A stretch of DNA of 64,000 nt from CBDCFV01 sp965203835 (GCA_965203835.1 OZ241919.1:3472001-3536000); one strand, 5' to 3'. Positions 43,903 to 53,461 are shown, counted from the first letter of the stretch. Notes: generated by a model from the letters alone, not told the origin. Numbers and translations: made by a program.

Positions 43903-44901
43903 CTACAAGTTTATTGGGGGTTCTTCGTAATCCTTCAGCTTGTTGTAGATTTGGAGCCGGTGCCGGTAGGACTCCAAAACTATAATCCGGTCGTCGGCGT
44001 CAACGTTGACGGCCACCGGTCGCCTGAACCGCCATTCAGGCTCCAAGTCTGTCCGCCGCCTGGCTTTGACGATATCAGGATTGCCGTCGAGGTAGGTCTG
44101 AGTCCAGGGCGAAGGCTCTTGGGCGTCTCCCACCAGCGCTGTAATATATTGGCCGTCGGCGGCGTAGATCTGGACGCGGTGGTTCCCCCAGTCGGTTACG
44201 TAAACATCGCCGTCTGAGTCTACAGCTACGCCGGATGGCCCCTTGAGAGAGCCCACGCCGGTGCTGGAGCCTTCGAACTTAACCAGCAACTCTCCATTGG
44301 GGGCGAATTTTTGCACCCGGTTATTTCCCCAGTCCGCAACATAGATGTTGTCCTGACGGTCGATGCAGATGCCCCATGGCATCTCCAACTCTCCGTCACC
44401 GCCGCCCTGCTTCCCGAACCTGGACTGAAACTCACCGATCTGGTTGAAACTCTGCACCCGGTGATTCAGGCTGTCCACCACCCAAAGGAGTCCTCGGGAA
44501 TCGAAAGCAATTCCAGACGGTCCGTTTAGCTGCCCCTCTTCGCTGCCGGGCTTGCCCCAATGATACCGATAAGCGCCCCCTTCATCGTATATGGTTATCC
44601 TGTTGACATACTCGTCCGAAACGAACACTCGGCTGTGACGGTCCAAATCAATTGACCGGGGCCAAACAAAGCGCCCGTCTTCCGCGCCGACGGAGCCGAA
44701 CTGGCCTTGAAACTGGTGGTCAAAGGTGATCTTGCTGACACGCTGCCCCAACTGTTCCACGCCGCGGCTCAGCACATAAATTCGACCGTTCGGTCCCAGG
44801 ACGAAATCCTGGGGAGCCCAGAATCCCCGGCCCGACTGACTGTACATGCCGATGCAGTAGCTATAGTCATACACCCGGCCCGCGGCGACGGTGGTCAGCA
44901 T
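43903..44901 (-). CDS. NHL-repeat beta-propeller protein
   Basis: 332 residues, at least five NHL-type repeats with pattern GPSGIAFDSRGLLWVVDSLNHRV and GICIDRQDNIYVADWGNNRV, probably a six-bladed propeller. No signal peptide or catalytic motif. Such propellers act as binding scaffolds. It is the third gene of an operon after DUF1800 and DUF1501, 36 bases behind the latter. Confidence 0.85.
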   Translation of the reverse strand: MLTTVAAGRVYDYSYCIGMYSQSGRGFWAPQDFVLGPNGRIYVLSRGVEQLGQRVSKITFDHQFQGQFGSVGAEDGRFVWPRSIDLDRHSRVFVSDEYVNRITIYDEGGAYRYHWGKPGSEEGQLNGPSGIAFDSRGLLWVVDSLNHRVQSFNQIGEFQSRFGKQGGGDGELEMPWGICIDRQDNIYVADWGNNRVQKFAPNGELLVKFEGSSTGVGSLKGPSGVAVDSDGDVYVTDWGNHRVQIYAADGQYITALVGDAQEPSPWTQTYLDGNPDIVKARRRTDLEPEWRFRRPVAVNVDADDRIIVLESYRHRLQIYNKLKDYEEPPINL

Positions 44902-44937
44902 ATCCGTTCCCCCATGAACGAATTGGGGATCATAAAC

Positions 44938-46080
44938 CTACACGAAGGACATTTGCTCGAAGTGTCCGCCGACAATAGGCACGGGGTCGAGTCCCAACCA
45001 TTTGTCCGCCAGAGTGGAGTAGAAGCCGCGGAAATCGTAGTTGGGCTCCAGGTCTCCCTGGGTGAGGTCCTCCGGTTTCAACGACGGATAGGCCCCGTAC
45101 ATTCCACCGTTTACCCGGTCGCCGATGGCGAACGCTACCCCGGCCGCTCCGTGGTCGGTGCCAGTGCCGTTATCGCGGACGCGACGTCCAAACTCGCTGA
45201 ACAACATGAGGACCACCTCGTCTGACGCGTCGTGCTCACGCAGATCGGTGTAAAAGTCGCGTATGGCGCCGGCAATATCCATCCAGACCTTGGCGTGTGA
45301 TCCCATCTGGTCGTAATGGGTGTCGAAGGGCCCGTAAGAGGTGTAAAAGACTTGGGTGCCCAGACCGGCCAGATGCACTTGGGCCACGTCTCTGAGGCGC
45401 CTCGCGATGGCATTGTCGGCATACTCTACGTTTGAAGAATAGGTTTCGGGAGCAACGCGGATGATGTCCGCCCCTCTCAACGCATCCCGCCCCGCCTGTC
45501 CCAGATACTCCATGGTCGGTCCGGCGCCGATGGCGGGAGCGTACATACGGGCGAAGCTGTTCAATAACTGGACCCGTTCCTGGTCGGACGCGATTCCCGG
45601 ATTCGATCTGAGCACGCCGTAAGTAGGAAGGTGGTTGACGGAAGTAACGGGCACCCCCCGCATGGTTAGCGCCCTGGGCAATCCCTGGCCCAGGTTCACT
45701 CCCTTCAGCACGTTCTCGCCGCCGGGGTCCAGGTCCCGTATGATCTTGGCGAGCCAGCCGTTGATCCCGATGGAGTCCGGCTCGCAGGTATGCCAGATGT
45801 CCATGGCGCGAAAGTGCGACCGGGGTGAATTTTCAAATCCGATCCCGTGAATGATTGCCATGTTCCCTTGATCGTAGATGTCCTTCAACGCCTCCGTATC
45901 CGACCGGAACGCGAGTTCGTCATCTATGGGCAATAATTGGTCTTCAGCGATATGGACCTTGGGCCGGTTATCCCAATACAGGGGATTGCCATAAGGGACG
46001 ATCGTATTGAGGTAATCGTTGCCCCCTGTAAGCTCCAATACCACCAGCACGGGGTCCTTATGGGTTGATGCCATTTTCAT
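44938..46080 (-). CDS. DUF1501 family protein
   Basis: 380 residues. VVLELTGGNDYLNTIVPY at the N-terminus, HGIGFENSPRSHFRAMDIW, TSYGPFDTHYDQM and MLFSEFGRRVRDNGTGTDHGAAG are the DUF1501 signatures (related to the alkaline phosphatase superfamily). Most members start with a Tat signal; this one does not. ATG 46074 may be the true start, since AAGGA lies eight bases before it. It follows the DUF1800 gene by 29 bases. Confidence 0.9.
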   Translation of the reverse strand: MKMASTHKDPVLVVLELTGGNDYLNTIVPYGNPLYWDNRPKVHIAEDQLLPIDDELAFRSDTEALKDIYDQGNMAIIHGIGFENSPRSHFRAMDIWHTCEPDSIGINGWLAKIIRDLDPGGENVLKGVNLGQGLPRALTMRGVPVTSVNHLPTYGVLRSNPGIASDQERVQLLNSFARMYAPAIGAGPTMEYLGQAGRDALRGADIIRVAPETYSSNVEYADNAIARRLRDVAQVHLAGLGTQVFYTSYGPFDTHYDQMGSHAKVWMDIAGAIRDFYTDLREHDASDEVVLMLFSEFGRRVRDNGTGTDHGAAGVAFAIGDRVNGGMYGAYPSLKPEDLTQGDLEPNYDFRGFYSTLADKWLGLDPVPIVGGHFEQMSFV

Positions 46081-46109
46081 TTCCTTCTACATCGGTTGTA
46101 AACGGTTGC

Positions 46110-47507
46110 CTAGGCAAACTGGTAGTCTCGCGAGGCGGCGATCAGGGTCAATATCTTGCTCACATTCCGAATTGTAGCACCCAGCTCTTCGTTAGTGCTC
46201 CAAGCCAGATCGCCGCACTTTTCGGCATGGACCATCAATTCAGTGTGAGTCGCCTCGCTGACTTCCAACGGTCCCATCGCATCGAGACAAGCCGCCACTA
46301 TCGCCTCGGGTGACGGGTTCCCCAGCACCCGTTTGATGATGGCCTGCACGCCGGGCAGCGAGACGTCTCCAAATATCCCCGCGGCAAAATTCACCCGGCG
46401 CATCAAAACGCCAGGGTCGATCCATTCGGAGCCTGTGTGCCAACCCTCCACGCTGGGAGGGTTGAGAAGCTCTTGGCCCTGCCAATTGCATTCCAACGCC
46501 AGGTTGTTGAGTCCTGGCTTGAAGCCGTTATAGTTGCCCACCATGCGGACGGTGCCAACGATCAATTCAGCCGGGCTTTTCACCCGGGCGAAGCGTGCGT
46601 TCTTGAAGAACTCCGAGTTGAACAACACTCGTAAAATAGACCGGATGTCGCCATGGGACTCATTGTAGGCATCCACCAACAACTCGATGGCTTCAGGGTC
46701 GATGGGTGGCGTAATGTTCCAACTGGACACATGGGGCTCGTCGGCGACGAAGAATCTGTAGAGGTGGCGGGCCAGGAACCGGGCCGTAGCCGGCTGGTCC
46801 ACAATGATGTCCACGATGTCTTCCCCATTGAACTTCCCCGTATGCCCCAGGAAGGTCTTTTCCCCGTGGTCGTGGTCCTCAGGTTTATACTCGAATTCCC
46901 AGTAGAAACGGCCTATCGGATTGCGGGGAATCTTGGGCGCTATCGTCCATCCGGTGAAAGCCCTGGCCGCTTCCCTGATGTCATCCTCTGAGTAGTTTCC
47001 GACCCCGAGGGAGAAAAGCTCCAGCAGCTCCCGTCCCCAGTTCTCATTTATGGCGCCGCTATGATTGCCGTGGTTGTCCAACCAGAAGATCATGGCCGGT
47101 GACTTTGCAACCTCCACCAGCAGGTCGCGGTAGGCGCCCAGTCCGTACTCACGGAACATGGCAATCTGGCGAGTCATCTCCGGTGGATTGTCCACCTTGG
47201 AGTTGCTGGTGGCGAACAACTGGTGCCAGAAGAGGGCCATCTTCTCTTCCAGGGGCCGCTTGGTGTTGATCATCCGGTACACCCAATCGGCCTGATTGAT
47301 TGCCGGCCCCGCGGCGCCCTCGTAACCCGGGAAGAACCGGTACAGCAGTTCGTCGTCTATGGCTGGCTGCCGTTCCGGATGCAGAAGATCATCGACCACG
47401 GCTTCGTAGCCTTTGGAGGAGCGCGCCTCCAGTTCCTCGCGGGGGTCACCGAAACCCGCGCGTCTCATCAAGTGGGCCATCAATGCAATGTCTTCTTGGC
47501 GGGGCAT
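46110..47507 (-). CDS. DUF1800 family protein
   Basis: 465 residues. Typical features: LMRRAGFGDPREELE, ALFWHQLFATSNSKV, WLDNHGNHSGAINENWGRELLELFSLGVGNYSEDDIREAARAFTGW, and FLARHLYRFFV. Pairs of DUF1800 and DUF1501 genes are frequent in many phyla, but the function is unknown. No signal peptide. ATG 47507 is chosen for its AGAGGTGG ribosome site; an upstream ATG at 47525 lies before it. Confidence 0.9.
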   Translation of the reverse strand: MPRQEDIALMAHLMRRAGFGDPREELEARSSKGYEAVVDDLLHPERQPAIDDELLYRFFPGYEGAAGPAINQADWVYRMINTKRPLEEKMALFWHQLFATSNSKVDNPPEMTRQIAMFREYGLGAYRDLLVEVAKSPAMIFWLDNHGNHSGAINENWGRELLELFSLGVGNYSEDDIREAARAFTGWTIAPKIPRNPIGRFYWEFEYKPEDHDHGEKTFLGHTGKFNGEDIVDIIVDQPATARFLARHLYRFFVADEPHVSSWNITPPIDPEAIELLVDAYNESHGDIRSILRVLFNSEFFKNARFARVKSPAELIVGTVRMVGNYNGFKPGLNNLALECNWQGQELLNPPSVEGWHTGSEWIDPGVLMRRVNFAAGIFGDVSLPGVQAIIKRVLGNPSPEAIVAACLDAMGPLEVSEATHTELMVHAEKCGDLAWSTNEELGATIRNVSKILTLIAASRDYQFA

Positions 47508-47789
47508 TGCCACCTCTCCATTCATTGATTATGGCGGAGGGAAGTCACCCGAAAGTTGTTTCATAGCGCTTGGGTCACAGTTGGGTGGGTAGGTATTACA
47601 GGGGAATTGTACTCTCACGTCATCCCGCCGGTGCAACGAGAGTCCGTTGAGCGGTCTGAAGAGGTGCGGGGAGGCGCAAGAGCAAGAATGATGGTAATAT
47701 CCCGATGGCAAAATGGTTTGCCGTTGATGGCAAAAGTGAATGAAACTAGACCTGATATAACCCGATCGGCCATGAATACATACTATATT

Positions 47790-47865
47790 TGGTGACCCGC
47801 CTCGGGGTCGAACCGAGAACCTACGGATTAAGAGTCCGTTGCTCTGCCAGTTGAGCTAGCGGGCC
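47790..47865 (-). tRNA. tRNA-Lys (anticodon CUU)
   Basis: Acceptor stem GGCCCGC/GCGGGTC, D arm AGCTCAACTGGCAGAGC, anticodon loop ACTCTTAATC giving CUU, T loop GGTTCGACC. Discriminator A plus encoded CCA ends at 47790. 76 bases. Confidence 0.96.
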
Positions 47866-47914
47866 GCACCAATCGCAAAGGCCGTCCTTCGCCTTGCGAA
47901 ATTGGTCTACTACG

Positions 47915-47943
47915 AATTTAACCGTCGTTTGAGCGGCTGTCAA
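47915..47943 (-). promoter_or_regulatory. Promoter of tRNA-Lys
   Basis: On the minus strand TTGACA (47943-47938), 17 bases, TAAATT (47920-47915). Start near 47908, 43 bases before the tRNA. Outside this promoter and the tRNA I see no feature in 47508-48062. Confidence 0.6.
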
Positions 47944-48062
47944 TGAACTCCCCCGCTCTTATCTCTTGTTGGCGGTGTCAGTGGCCCGGAGTGTGGGTCA
48001 AATAAAGCCGACCTATCTGTTTTTGGATACCGAATTGCCCAATTCGGCGATTCGCCTGTAAG

Positions 48063-49088
48063 ATGGCAAACGGTCAAAGAAACCATATAACGGAACAGGA
48101 TGATGTAGTGCTGGAAGGGCCTTTGCCTCGTACAAGCGAGGCGGTAGACTGGTGGCTGGAGCAGTGGGGGCGGAACGACGTATTATCCGGTGACGAACCC
48201 ATGTCCCGCGAGGATGTTGAGGGGTTGATATGCGCCAATGGCGGAACGGCTGTCGGCTTGGCCTTGACCTCTCGGAATCTCCACGCAGCCGACCTTTCCG
48301 GAATGGACCTCCGGGAAGTGCTTTTACAATCAGCCGATCTGGGGCGGGCCGACCTCAGGGAAGCTGATTTGTTCCGGGCTGACCTTCAGGAAGCCGATCT
48401 GTTCCGGGCGGACCTCCGTGGCGCGTTTCTGGTGCAAGCCAATATCAATGAGGCATACCCTTTGGCCGTAAGGATAGATGATCAGACCAACCTGGAGGAC
48501 ATTGACTGGGGGGACAAGTACATCAATGGATGGGAGCGGATCAATTTTTACCGGAATGCTCGGGCGATTTACCGGCAACTGAATACTTGGCACCAGAACC
48601 ATGGGCATTATGACATCGCCGGAGAATTTCTGTATCGGGAGTGGGTCTGCAAACGATTGGAAGCCGGGGACCAATTAACCGACGGACTGAATTGGCGGCG
48701 GCCCTTGCACACGTTGCAAGCGCTGAACTTTCAGTGGTGGCGCACCTTGGTCTGGTTCCTGTGGCTCGTCGTCCACGAGTTGACGTTCGGCTATGGGGAA
48801 CGTCCTATGCGGGTGGTTCTGGCGGCGGCGTCCGTCGTCCTGGGGTTCGCCTTGCTCTACTTCCTCTACCCATTCTCGGAAGTCGCCGCCGCAGATAGCA
48901 GCGAATTTCTGGCTAGATCGTGGCAGTCCTTTTACTTTTCCTTGGTGTCTTTCACTACCCTCGGCTACGGCGAGTGGATCAGGCATCCCGACAATTGGCT
49001 CCGCTATCTGGGCGGGTTGGAGTCGTTCATCGGTCTGTTCCTCACGGCCACATTTCTGGTGACATTCACCCGCAAATGGACCAAGTGA
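48063..49088 (+). CDS. Pentapeptide-repeat / potassium-channel-pore fusion protein
   Basis: 341 residues. Residues 73-130 are pentapeptide repeats (A(D/N)LxxADLREADLFRADLQEADL pattern), forming a right-handed helix. A soluble helical segment (150-240) follows, then two transmembrane helices (about 249-271 and 319-338) enclosing a pore loop with the potassium filter TLGYG at residues 299-303. A two-helix channel subunit with a cytoplasmic pentapeptide domain, presumably tetrameric. The end of the pore loop, GEW, is normal for Ion_trans_2 pores. Start ATG 48063 has no strong ribosome site. Confidence 0.85.
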   Translation: MANGQRNHITEQDDVVLEGPLPRTSEAVDWWLEQWGRNDVLSGDEPMSREDVEGLICANGGTAVGLALTSRNLHAADLSGMDLREVLLQSADLGRADLREADLFRADLQEADLFRADLRGAFLVQANINEAYPLAVRIDDQTNLEDIDWGDKYINGWERINFYRNARAIYRQLNTWHQNHGHYDIAGEFLYREWVCKRLEAGDQLTDGLNWRRPLHTLQALNFQWWRTLVWFLWLVVHELTFGYGERPMRVVLAAASVVLGFALLYFLYPFSEVAAADSSEFLARSWQSFYFSLVSFTTLGYGEWIRHPDNWLRYLGGLESFIGLFLTATFLVTFTRKWTK

Positions 49089-49135
49089 TGCTCGCAAGCA
49101 CCTGTTTGCTGTGGCCCGGCGCCTTGAAGACGCCG

Positions 49136-49603
49136 TTAAGCCGCGCCGTACAAGTCCAGGCGCCCCTTGCTCGTCTTCTTCAACCGGCCTTGCTTCTCCA
49201 GCGACTTTACCGCCCGTAATACCTGTGGGTCGCCGTGCCTGCGAAACTGGCCAAGAATTTTGCTGCGGCTTTTCGGGCGTTCACAGTAGTCCCACACTGC
49301 CTCGGCCAACATCGCGTCTGCTTCGGGAAGTCTTTTCCGGGGCGTAACGATGGTATGGCCCGGATTGCCGTCGGCGCGCTCTCCGGGAGTGAATTCCAAG
49401 CAACTTTCCTGGGTCTCGAGAAAGGTCCTTAACCGCTTGAGCAATACACCGCCTTCTCCGCTGGAGCCATAGCCGTGCACCACGTCCACCCGCACGGCAG
49501 CCGGATTGCCGGCATTGTCAAATACGTGATTGTAGAAAGTTATGAATTCCTCCAGCGCCTCGGTCCGTTTGTAGCCGTGCAGGTCTAAATTGAACAACGT
49601 CAT
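49136..49603 (-). CDS. Smr-domain protein with winged-helix-like tail
   Basis: 155 residues from ATG 49603. FNLDLHGYKRTEALEEFITFY and VDVVHGYGSSGEGGVLLKRLRTFL are the two halves of the Smr (small MutS-related) nuclease domain: the LDLHG and HGxG motifs. The C-terminal 60 residues (KILGQFRRHGDPQVLRAVKSLEKQGRL) resemble a winged helix. Stand-alone Smr proteins act in RNA cleavage or ribosome rescue in some bacteria. The frame stays open to 49876, but the extra part shows no conserved features and would overlap the divergent MFS gene. Confidence 0.75.
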   Translation of the reverse strand: MTLFNLDLHGYKRTEALEEFITFYNHVFDNAGNPAAVRVDVVHGYGSSGEGGVLLKRLRTFLETQESCLEFTPGERADGNPGHTIVTPRKRLPEADAMLAEAVWDYCERPKSRSKILGQFRRHGDPQVLRAVKSLEKQGRLKKTSKGRLDLYGAA

Positions 49604-49847
49604 CTTCCTGTAGTCCGGTCCTTTTCCATTGGTGTCGGCAGTATCCGTCCAACATATTGTACAGCCCAATCTATCAACCCGCCTGTTCGCCGGTAGTCCC
49701 CGGTAGTCCAAAGGTGTATACTGCCGGGAGTTTGCCCAAGAGCCGTCCGGCTCTCTCGGGCTGCCATCAAGCGAAAAAGGCAGGTTCAACTCCTTGATCA
49801 GGTCTACCAGCGCCGGCGCCGCGCCATTGCAAGAAAACCGTGGAGGC

Positions 49848-51047
49848 GTGAAAGCCAGGACCATAGCCTCCACCATCCTCAGCGCCCACGGGCTGGAGCA
49901 CCTCTACTCCCACAGTTTCCCCGTACTGGTGGCGGCAATTTACGCCGACCTGGGTTTGAACCCCTTCCAAGCGGGCATCATGTCCGCCGTAAGGCAACTC
50001 ACGGCCGGCGCGACCAGCATCGGCAGCGGGGTCCTGGTGGACCTTTTCCGTCACCGCAGCGAGCAGGTGCTGGCCGGCAGCATGGTGTTGATGGGGGTCG
50101 GGTTCTTCCTGGTGTCCATATCCCCGGTCTACGGCCTGATCCTGGCGGCCTTGTTCCTTGCTTCCATAGGAAACGCCCTCTGGCATCCTCCTGCCTTGGC
50201 GCTCCTGTCCCAACACTTTCCCAAGCAGCGCGGACTCTACATCTCGCTCCATAGAGCTTCCGGCAGCATTGGCGACTTGGTGGGGCCGCTGTTGGCCGGC
50301 GCGTTGCTCGGGTTCGTGAGCTGGCGCTGGATCATGGGTGGGGGCACCCCGCTGGCCGTGGCGATGGGGTTGTTGGTGTTGTTCCTATTGTGGAAAGTAG
50401 CCGGCTCCCAACCCGCGGCGGTCTCGGTGCGCAGCAACCTGGGCAACCAAGTAGCCAGTATGCGCCGGGCGTTCCGTGGGACCGGCATGTGGGCCATCTT
50501 TGTCGTGTCCGCCGTCCGTGGCATGGGAGACAGGTCTTACATCTTCTTTCTCCCCTTGTACCTCAATGAAGGACTGGACAAGGGATTCATGTTCGCGGCC
50601 ATCCACGTAGCATTGGTGTCGGCGCCGGGCATTGTATCCGGGCCGCTGTTCGGAGCTTTGTCCGATCACATTGGCCGGCGCCCCATCATCGCCGCTCTTA
50701 TGGCCGTATCAGTCCTTCTCTCGGTGACGACGGTGATAAGCGGCGGCAGCGTCTGGATGACGGTGTCGGTTGTCCTGTTCGGGCTGTTTCACTCTTCGGT
50801 AAGTTCGCTGACGCAAGCGGCGGCCATAGATGAAGTAGCAGGGCGGGGCTTGGACGCCACCTTCATGGGGCTTATGTGGGGCAGCAACGCCTTTTTCGGG
50901 GCGGCCGCGGCCGCGGTGGTGGGCCTGCTGGTGGGGTTCTGGGGATGGGAAACGGCCTTTTATTGTGCGGCGGCGTTGTTCTTCCTGGGACTGGTGGTCA
51001 CCATGTTCATGCCGGGAAACAATTCCCTGCGTTCCCAAACGGCTTGA
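49848..51047 (+). CDS. MFS transporter
   Basis: 399 residues from GTG 49848, about 12 helices. The N-terminal half begins ILSAHGLEHLYSHSFPVL; motif A is GALSDHIGRRP between helices 8 and 9. The C-terminal half parallels the truncated gene at 1-399. GGAGG is only one base from GTG 49848, so a start at TTG 49794 or a later one remains possible. It resembles fosmidomycin-resistance-type carriers (HGxEHLYSHS...NPFQAG), but the substrate is unknown. Confidence 0.85.
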   Translation: MKARTIASTILSAHGLEHLYSHSFPVLVAAIYADLGLNPFQAGIMSAVRQLTAGATSIGSGVLVDLFRHRSEQVLAGSMVLMGVGFFLVSISPVYGLILAALFLASIGNALWHPPALALLSQHFPKQRGLYISLHRASGSIGDLVGPLLAGALLGFVSWRWIMGGGTPLAVAMGLLVLFLLWKVAGSQPAAVSVRSNLGNQVASMRRAFRGTGMWAIFVVSAVRGMGDRSYIFFLPLYLNEGLDKGFMFAAIHVALVSAPGIVSGPLFGALSDHIGRRPIIAALMAVSVLLSVTTVISGGSVWMTVSVVLFGLFHSSVSSLTQAAAIDEVAGRGLDATFMGLMWGSNAFFGAAAAAVVGLLVGFWGWETAFYCAAALFFLGLVVTMFMPGNNSLRSQTA

Positions 51048-51073
51048 CCTAAAGAGTTATTCCCATCCTTCCC

Positions 51074-51124
51074 CGTCATTCCCGCGCAGAGCCTGCCCTC
51101 GCGAAGGCGGGGGCGGGAATCCAT
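51074..51124. repeat. Dispersed palindromic repeat, copy 8 (long variant)
   Basis: CGTCATTCCCGCG at 51074, an inserted 20-base inner inverted segment, then GGGGGCGGGAATCCATAGG. It lies between convergent genes. Confidence 0.85.
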
Positions 51125-51181
51125 AGGCTTTCATCAACAGCGAGCGGTTTTCAGCCGAATCAGTCGAGCCTGGGAAAGTCT

Positions 51182-51781
51182 TTAAGTAGCCGCCTTCAGC
51201 ACAGCTTCGTATTGCTCCGGCGTGTTCATGTCCCACAGGACCTCGGGGATGCCCACCTCGACCCGTCGGACCGCTTCCTGGTGGCGTTGCACCACCGCCT
51301 TGATGCCGAAGGTCTCCTCGTCTATATCAAGCAACTCGTCCAGCAGCGAGCCGTCGAGGACGATGGGGTGTCCACCCTTGCCGTTGCAGGTGGGTATGGT
51401 GACCAGCGCGTCGCCGGGCCGGTGTTCCCGCAATACCCGGCTTATGACGTCCGCGCTGCGGGGTTGGTCCACGTTCAACAGCAACAGGGAATCTGGCCGA
51501 TCTTCGATGACTGCCCTGACGCCGGTCTTGATAGACGTGGTCTTGCCCTGCAGATACTCGCTATTGATTACCCAATCAACCCCGGTCAACCCCTGCAACT
51601 CGGGCAACAGGTTTTCCGGCTGGTGCCCCAGCACCACCAAGACCCGCTCCGCGCCCGCGGCGCCTAGAGCGGTAACCTGATGCCTCAGCAACGAAGAGCC
51701 CCGCCAAGGCAGCAGGGCTTTGGGACGCCCCATCCGGCGGGACTCTCCGGCGGACAACAGTATGGCGGCAACGCCGGACAC
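51182..51781 (-). CDS. MocA-like molybdenum cofactor nucleotidyltransferase
   Basis: 199 residues. The nucleotide loop LLSAGESRRMGRPKALLPW is characteristic of MocA/MobA-like NTP transferases; the PK after RMG fits the CTP-using MocA branch that makes the cytosine dinucleotide form used by xanthine-dehydrogenase-type enzymes. GTG 51781 begins one base after the XdhC stop, so the two genes are coupled. It would mature the cofactor of the molybdenum hydroxylase at 15033. Confidence 0.88.
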   Translation of the reverse strand: MSGVAAILLSAGESRRMGRPKALLPWRGSSLLRHQVTALGAAGAERVLVVLGHQPENLLPELQGLTGVDWVINSEYLQGKTTSIKTGVRAVIEDRPDSLLLLNVDQPRSADVISRVLREHRPGDALVTIPTCNGKGGHPIVLDGSLLDELLDIDEETFGIKAVVQRHQEAVRRVEVGIPEVLWDMNTPEQYEAVLKAAT

Positions 51782-51782
51782 G

Positions 51783-52925
51783 TCAGTCCCCTGGCGCCTG
51801 GACTTCGACCTTGCGTTGTACGATTTGCTCCGCGCGGTCTACGAACCACTCGGACATTTGGAGGGGAGAACCGGCCCCTCCGCGTCGCACCATGATGATC
51901 TCGGACATGATGCTGACCGCCAGTTCTTCCGGCGTAAGCGCGCCTATGTCCAGACCAACCGGGGCGCGCACCTGCTTCAACCGGTCCGCCGAAATGCCCT
52001 CGCGCATCAACCGTTGGTAAATCATCATGTTCTTGCGGCGGCTGCCTAACAGGCCCAGGTACCGGGCGCGGGTGGACATCGCGGACTCCAAGGCCATGTC
52101 GTCGTAGCGATGGCCACGAGTAGCAACCACCACGAAGCTGTTGACGTTCACCTCCAAGTGGTTGGCCCATTCATCGTAGCTGCTAACGACTGTCTGCTCG
52201 GCGTAAGGGAACCGTTCGGCGTTGCAGAACTCCGGCCGGTCGTCAACCACGTAGACCCGGTATCCCAGCGTGTGGGCCAGGTCGGCCGTGGCTTTGCCAA
52301 CGTGACCTCCACCCACCATCACCAGGGTCGGAGGCGTGGTGAACCCTTCGATGAAGACCTCGACGCCGTCATCGGTGGTGAAGGACTCTATGTTGCCGAC
52401 CTCGGCTACTTGAGTGGCAATCTCTACAGCCCTGTCGTCCAATGCGGTGTTGCCCAAAGTGCCGACGGTCGTTCCGTCCATTCGTAGCAGCAGCTTGGAA
52501 CCCAGGCCGGAGCGCCCGGCGGGAACATTGACCACCGTGGCCAGGGCCACCGGCTCTCCGCCTTCGTAGGCCTCAATAAGTTCCGCACCGATGGGCACAA
52601 AGTCGTCCGGTTCCCAAACCGGCTCCAAGTAAAAGTACATTGTGCCGCCGCACACCAGTCCATCCCGGGCGGCAATGTCCTCGTTAAGGAAATAGTCCTT
52701 GAATTCCGGCCCGCTGTGGCGGCGCAGCATCTCTTTTGCGGCGAACCAGATGTCCCCTTCCACGCACCCGCCGCCCAGGGTCCCCACCCCGGTGCCGTCG
52801 GCGCGCACCAGCAGCATGGCGCCGGACTTCTGCGGAGTAGATCCCTTGGTCCGCACCACCGTAGCCAACACTCCCGGTTGGCCGCCTTCCAAAAGTTTGA
52901 TCGCTTCCTGTATGACTTCCTTCAT
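51783..52925 (-). CDS. XdhC/CoxF family molybdenum-hydroxylase accessory protein
   Basis: 380 residues. The N-terminal XdhC/CoxI domain has LATVVRTKGSTPQKSGAMLLV and GTLGGGCVEGDIW. The C-terminal Rossmann domain carries VMVGGGHVGKATADLAHTLGY, VVDDRPEFCNAERFP and LGLLGSRRKN. XdhC proteins bind sulfurated molybdenum cofactor and insert it into partner oxidases. First gene of the XdhC-MocA operon. Confidence 0.93.
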   Translation of the reverse strand: MKEVIQEAIKLLEGGQPGVLATVVRTKGSTPQKSGAMLLVRADGTGVGTLGGGCVEGDIWFAAKEMLRRHSGPEFKDYFLNEDIAARDGLVCGGTMYFYLEPVWEPDDFVPIGAELIEAYEGGEPVALATVVNVPAGRSGLGSKLLLRMDGTTVGTLGNTALDDRAVEIATQVAEVGNIESFTTDDGVEVFIEGFTTPPTLVMVGGGHVGKATADLAHTLGYRVYVVDDRPEFCNAERFPYAEQTVVSSYDEWANHLEVNVNSFVVVATRGHRYDDMALESAMSTRARYLGLLGSRRKNMMIYQRLMREGISADRLKQVRAPVGLDIGALTPEELAVSIMSEIIMVRRGGAGSPLQMSEWFVDRAEQIVQRKVEVQAPGD

Positions 52926-53077
52926 ATCGCTCTCACTCGCGAAGGTGTATACCCCGTAACTTTACCAAACCGCCGGTTTAGAGGCAATTGAATGGACGAA
53001 CTGAAACTGTCTACGTCGTGTCGGAATTGTTCCCGCCAAGTATCAGGCCGATTGACAACGAACGTGACAAGCGTCGG

Positions 53078-53461
53078 TCAGGACGCACGTTCTTCCACCA
53101 TGCTCAATATCCTGTGAACAAAGGCGTGTACTATCGGGCGGTCCTGCGCTATTTCGTCATCCTCCATAGTGTCACGATAGAAGTTAGTGTGAAACTTCCG
53201 GGCCACGGAAAAACTAGGCACCAGCGAATTGTCATCATATTCTTGGGCCAGCCTGCCAACTGCTATGGAACGTGCGTTGTACTTGGCGTATGGCCAACCT
53301 CTCTTCTTGGCTATGGCCATAACGGCGTGAGACGCCGCACCCCACAGCTTCTCCGAACCTTGCATAACGTCCCCGGCCGCGAACTCCCGGTCGGAATGGT
53401 CCAGGAATTGAAGAGCGGCCTGAACATTTTCCTCTTCTGTCAATTCTCGTTTAGTCGTCAT
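53078..53461 (-). CDS. PaREP1/HEPN-like family protein, paralog 3
   Basis: 127 residues. GSEKLWGAASHAVMAIA and KFHTNFYRDTM carry the family's two signatures. The HEPN-like His is replaced: the segment reads KKRGWPYAKYNAR. ATG 53461 is preferred because GAGGAAACC lies directly upstream; a TTG at 53518 overlaps the previous gene's stop and would add 19 residues. Second gene of a tandem pair. Confidence 0.7.
   Translation of the reverse strand: MTTKRELTEEENVQAALQFLDHSDREFAAGDVMQGSEKLWGAASHAVMAIAKKRGWPYAKYNARSIAVGRLAQEYDDNSLVPSFSVARKFHTNFYRDTMEDDEIAQDRPIVHAFVHRILSMVEERAS

Noticed and set aside
49604..49876. N-terminal extension of the Smr protein up to 49876
   Set aside because: The extension has no conserved features and would overlap the divergent MFS gene; the LDLHG motif lies just after ATG 49603.
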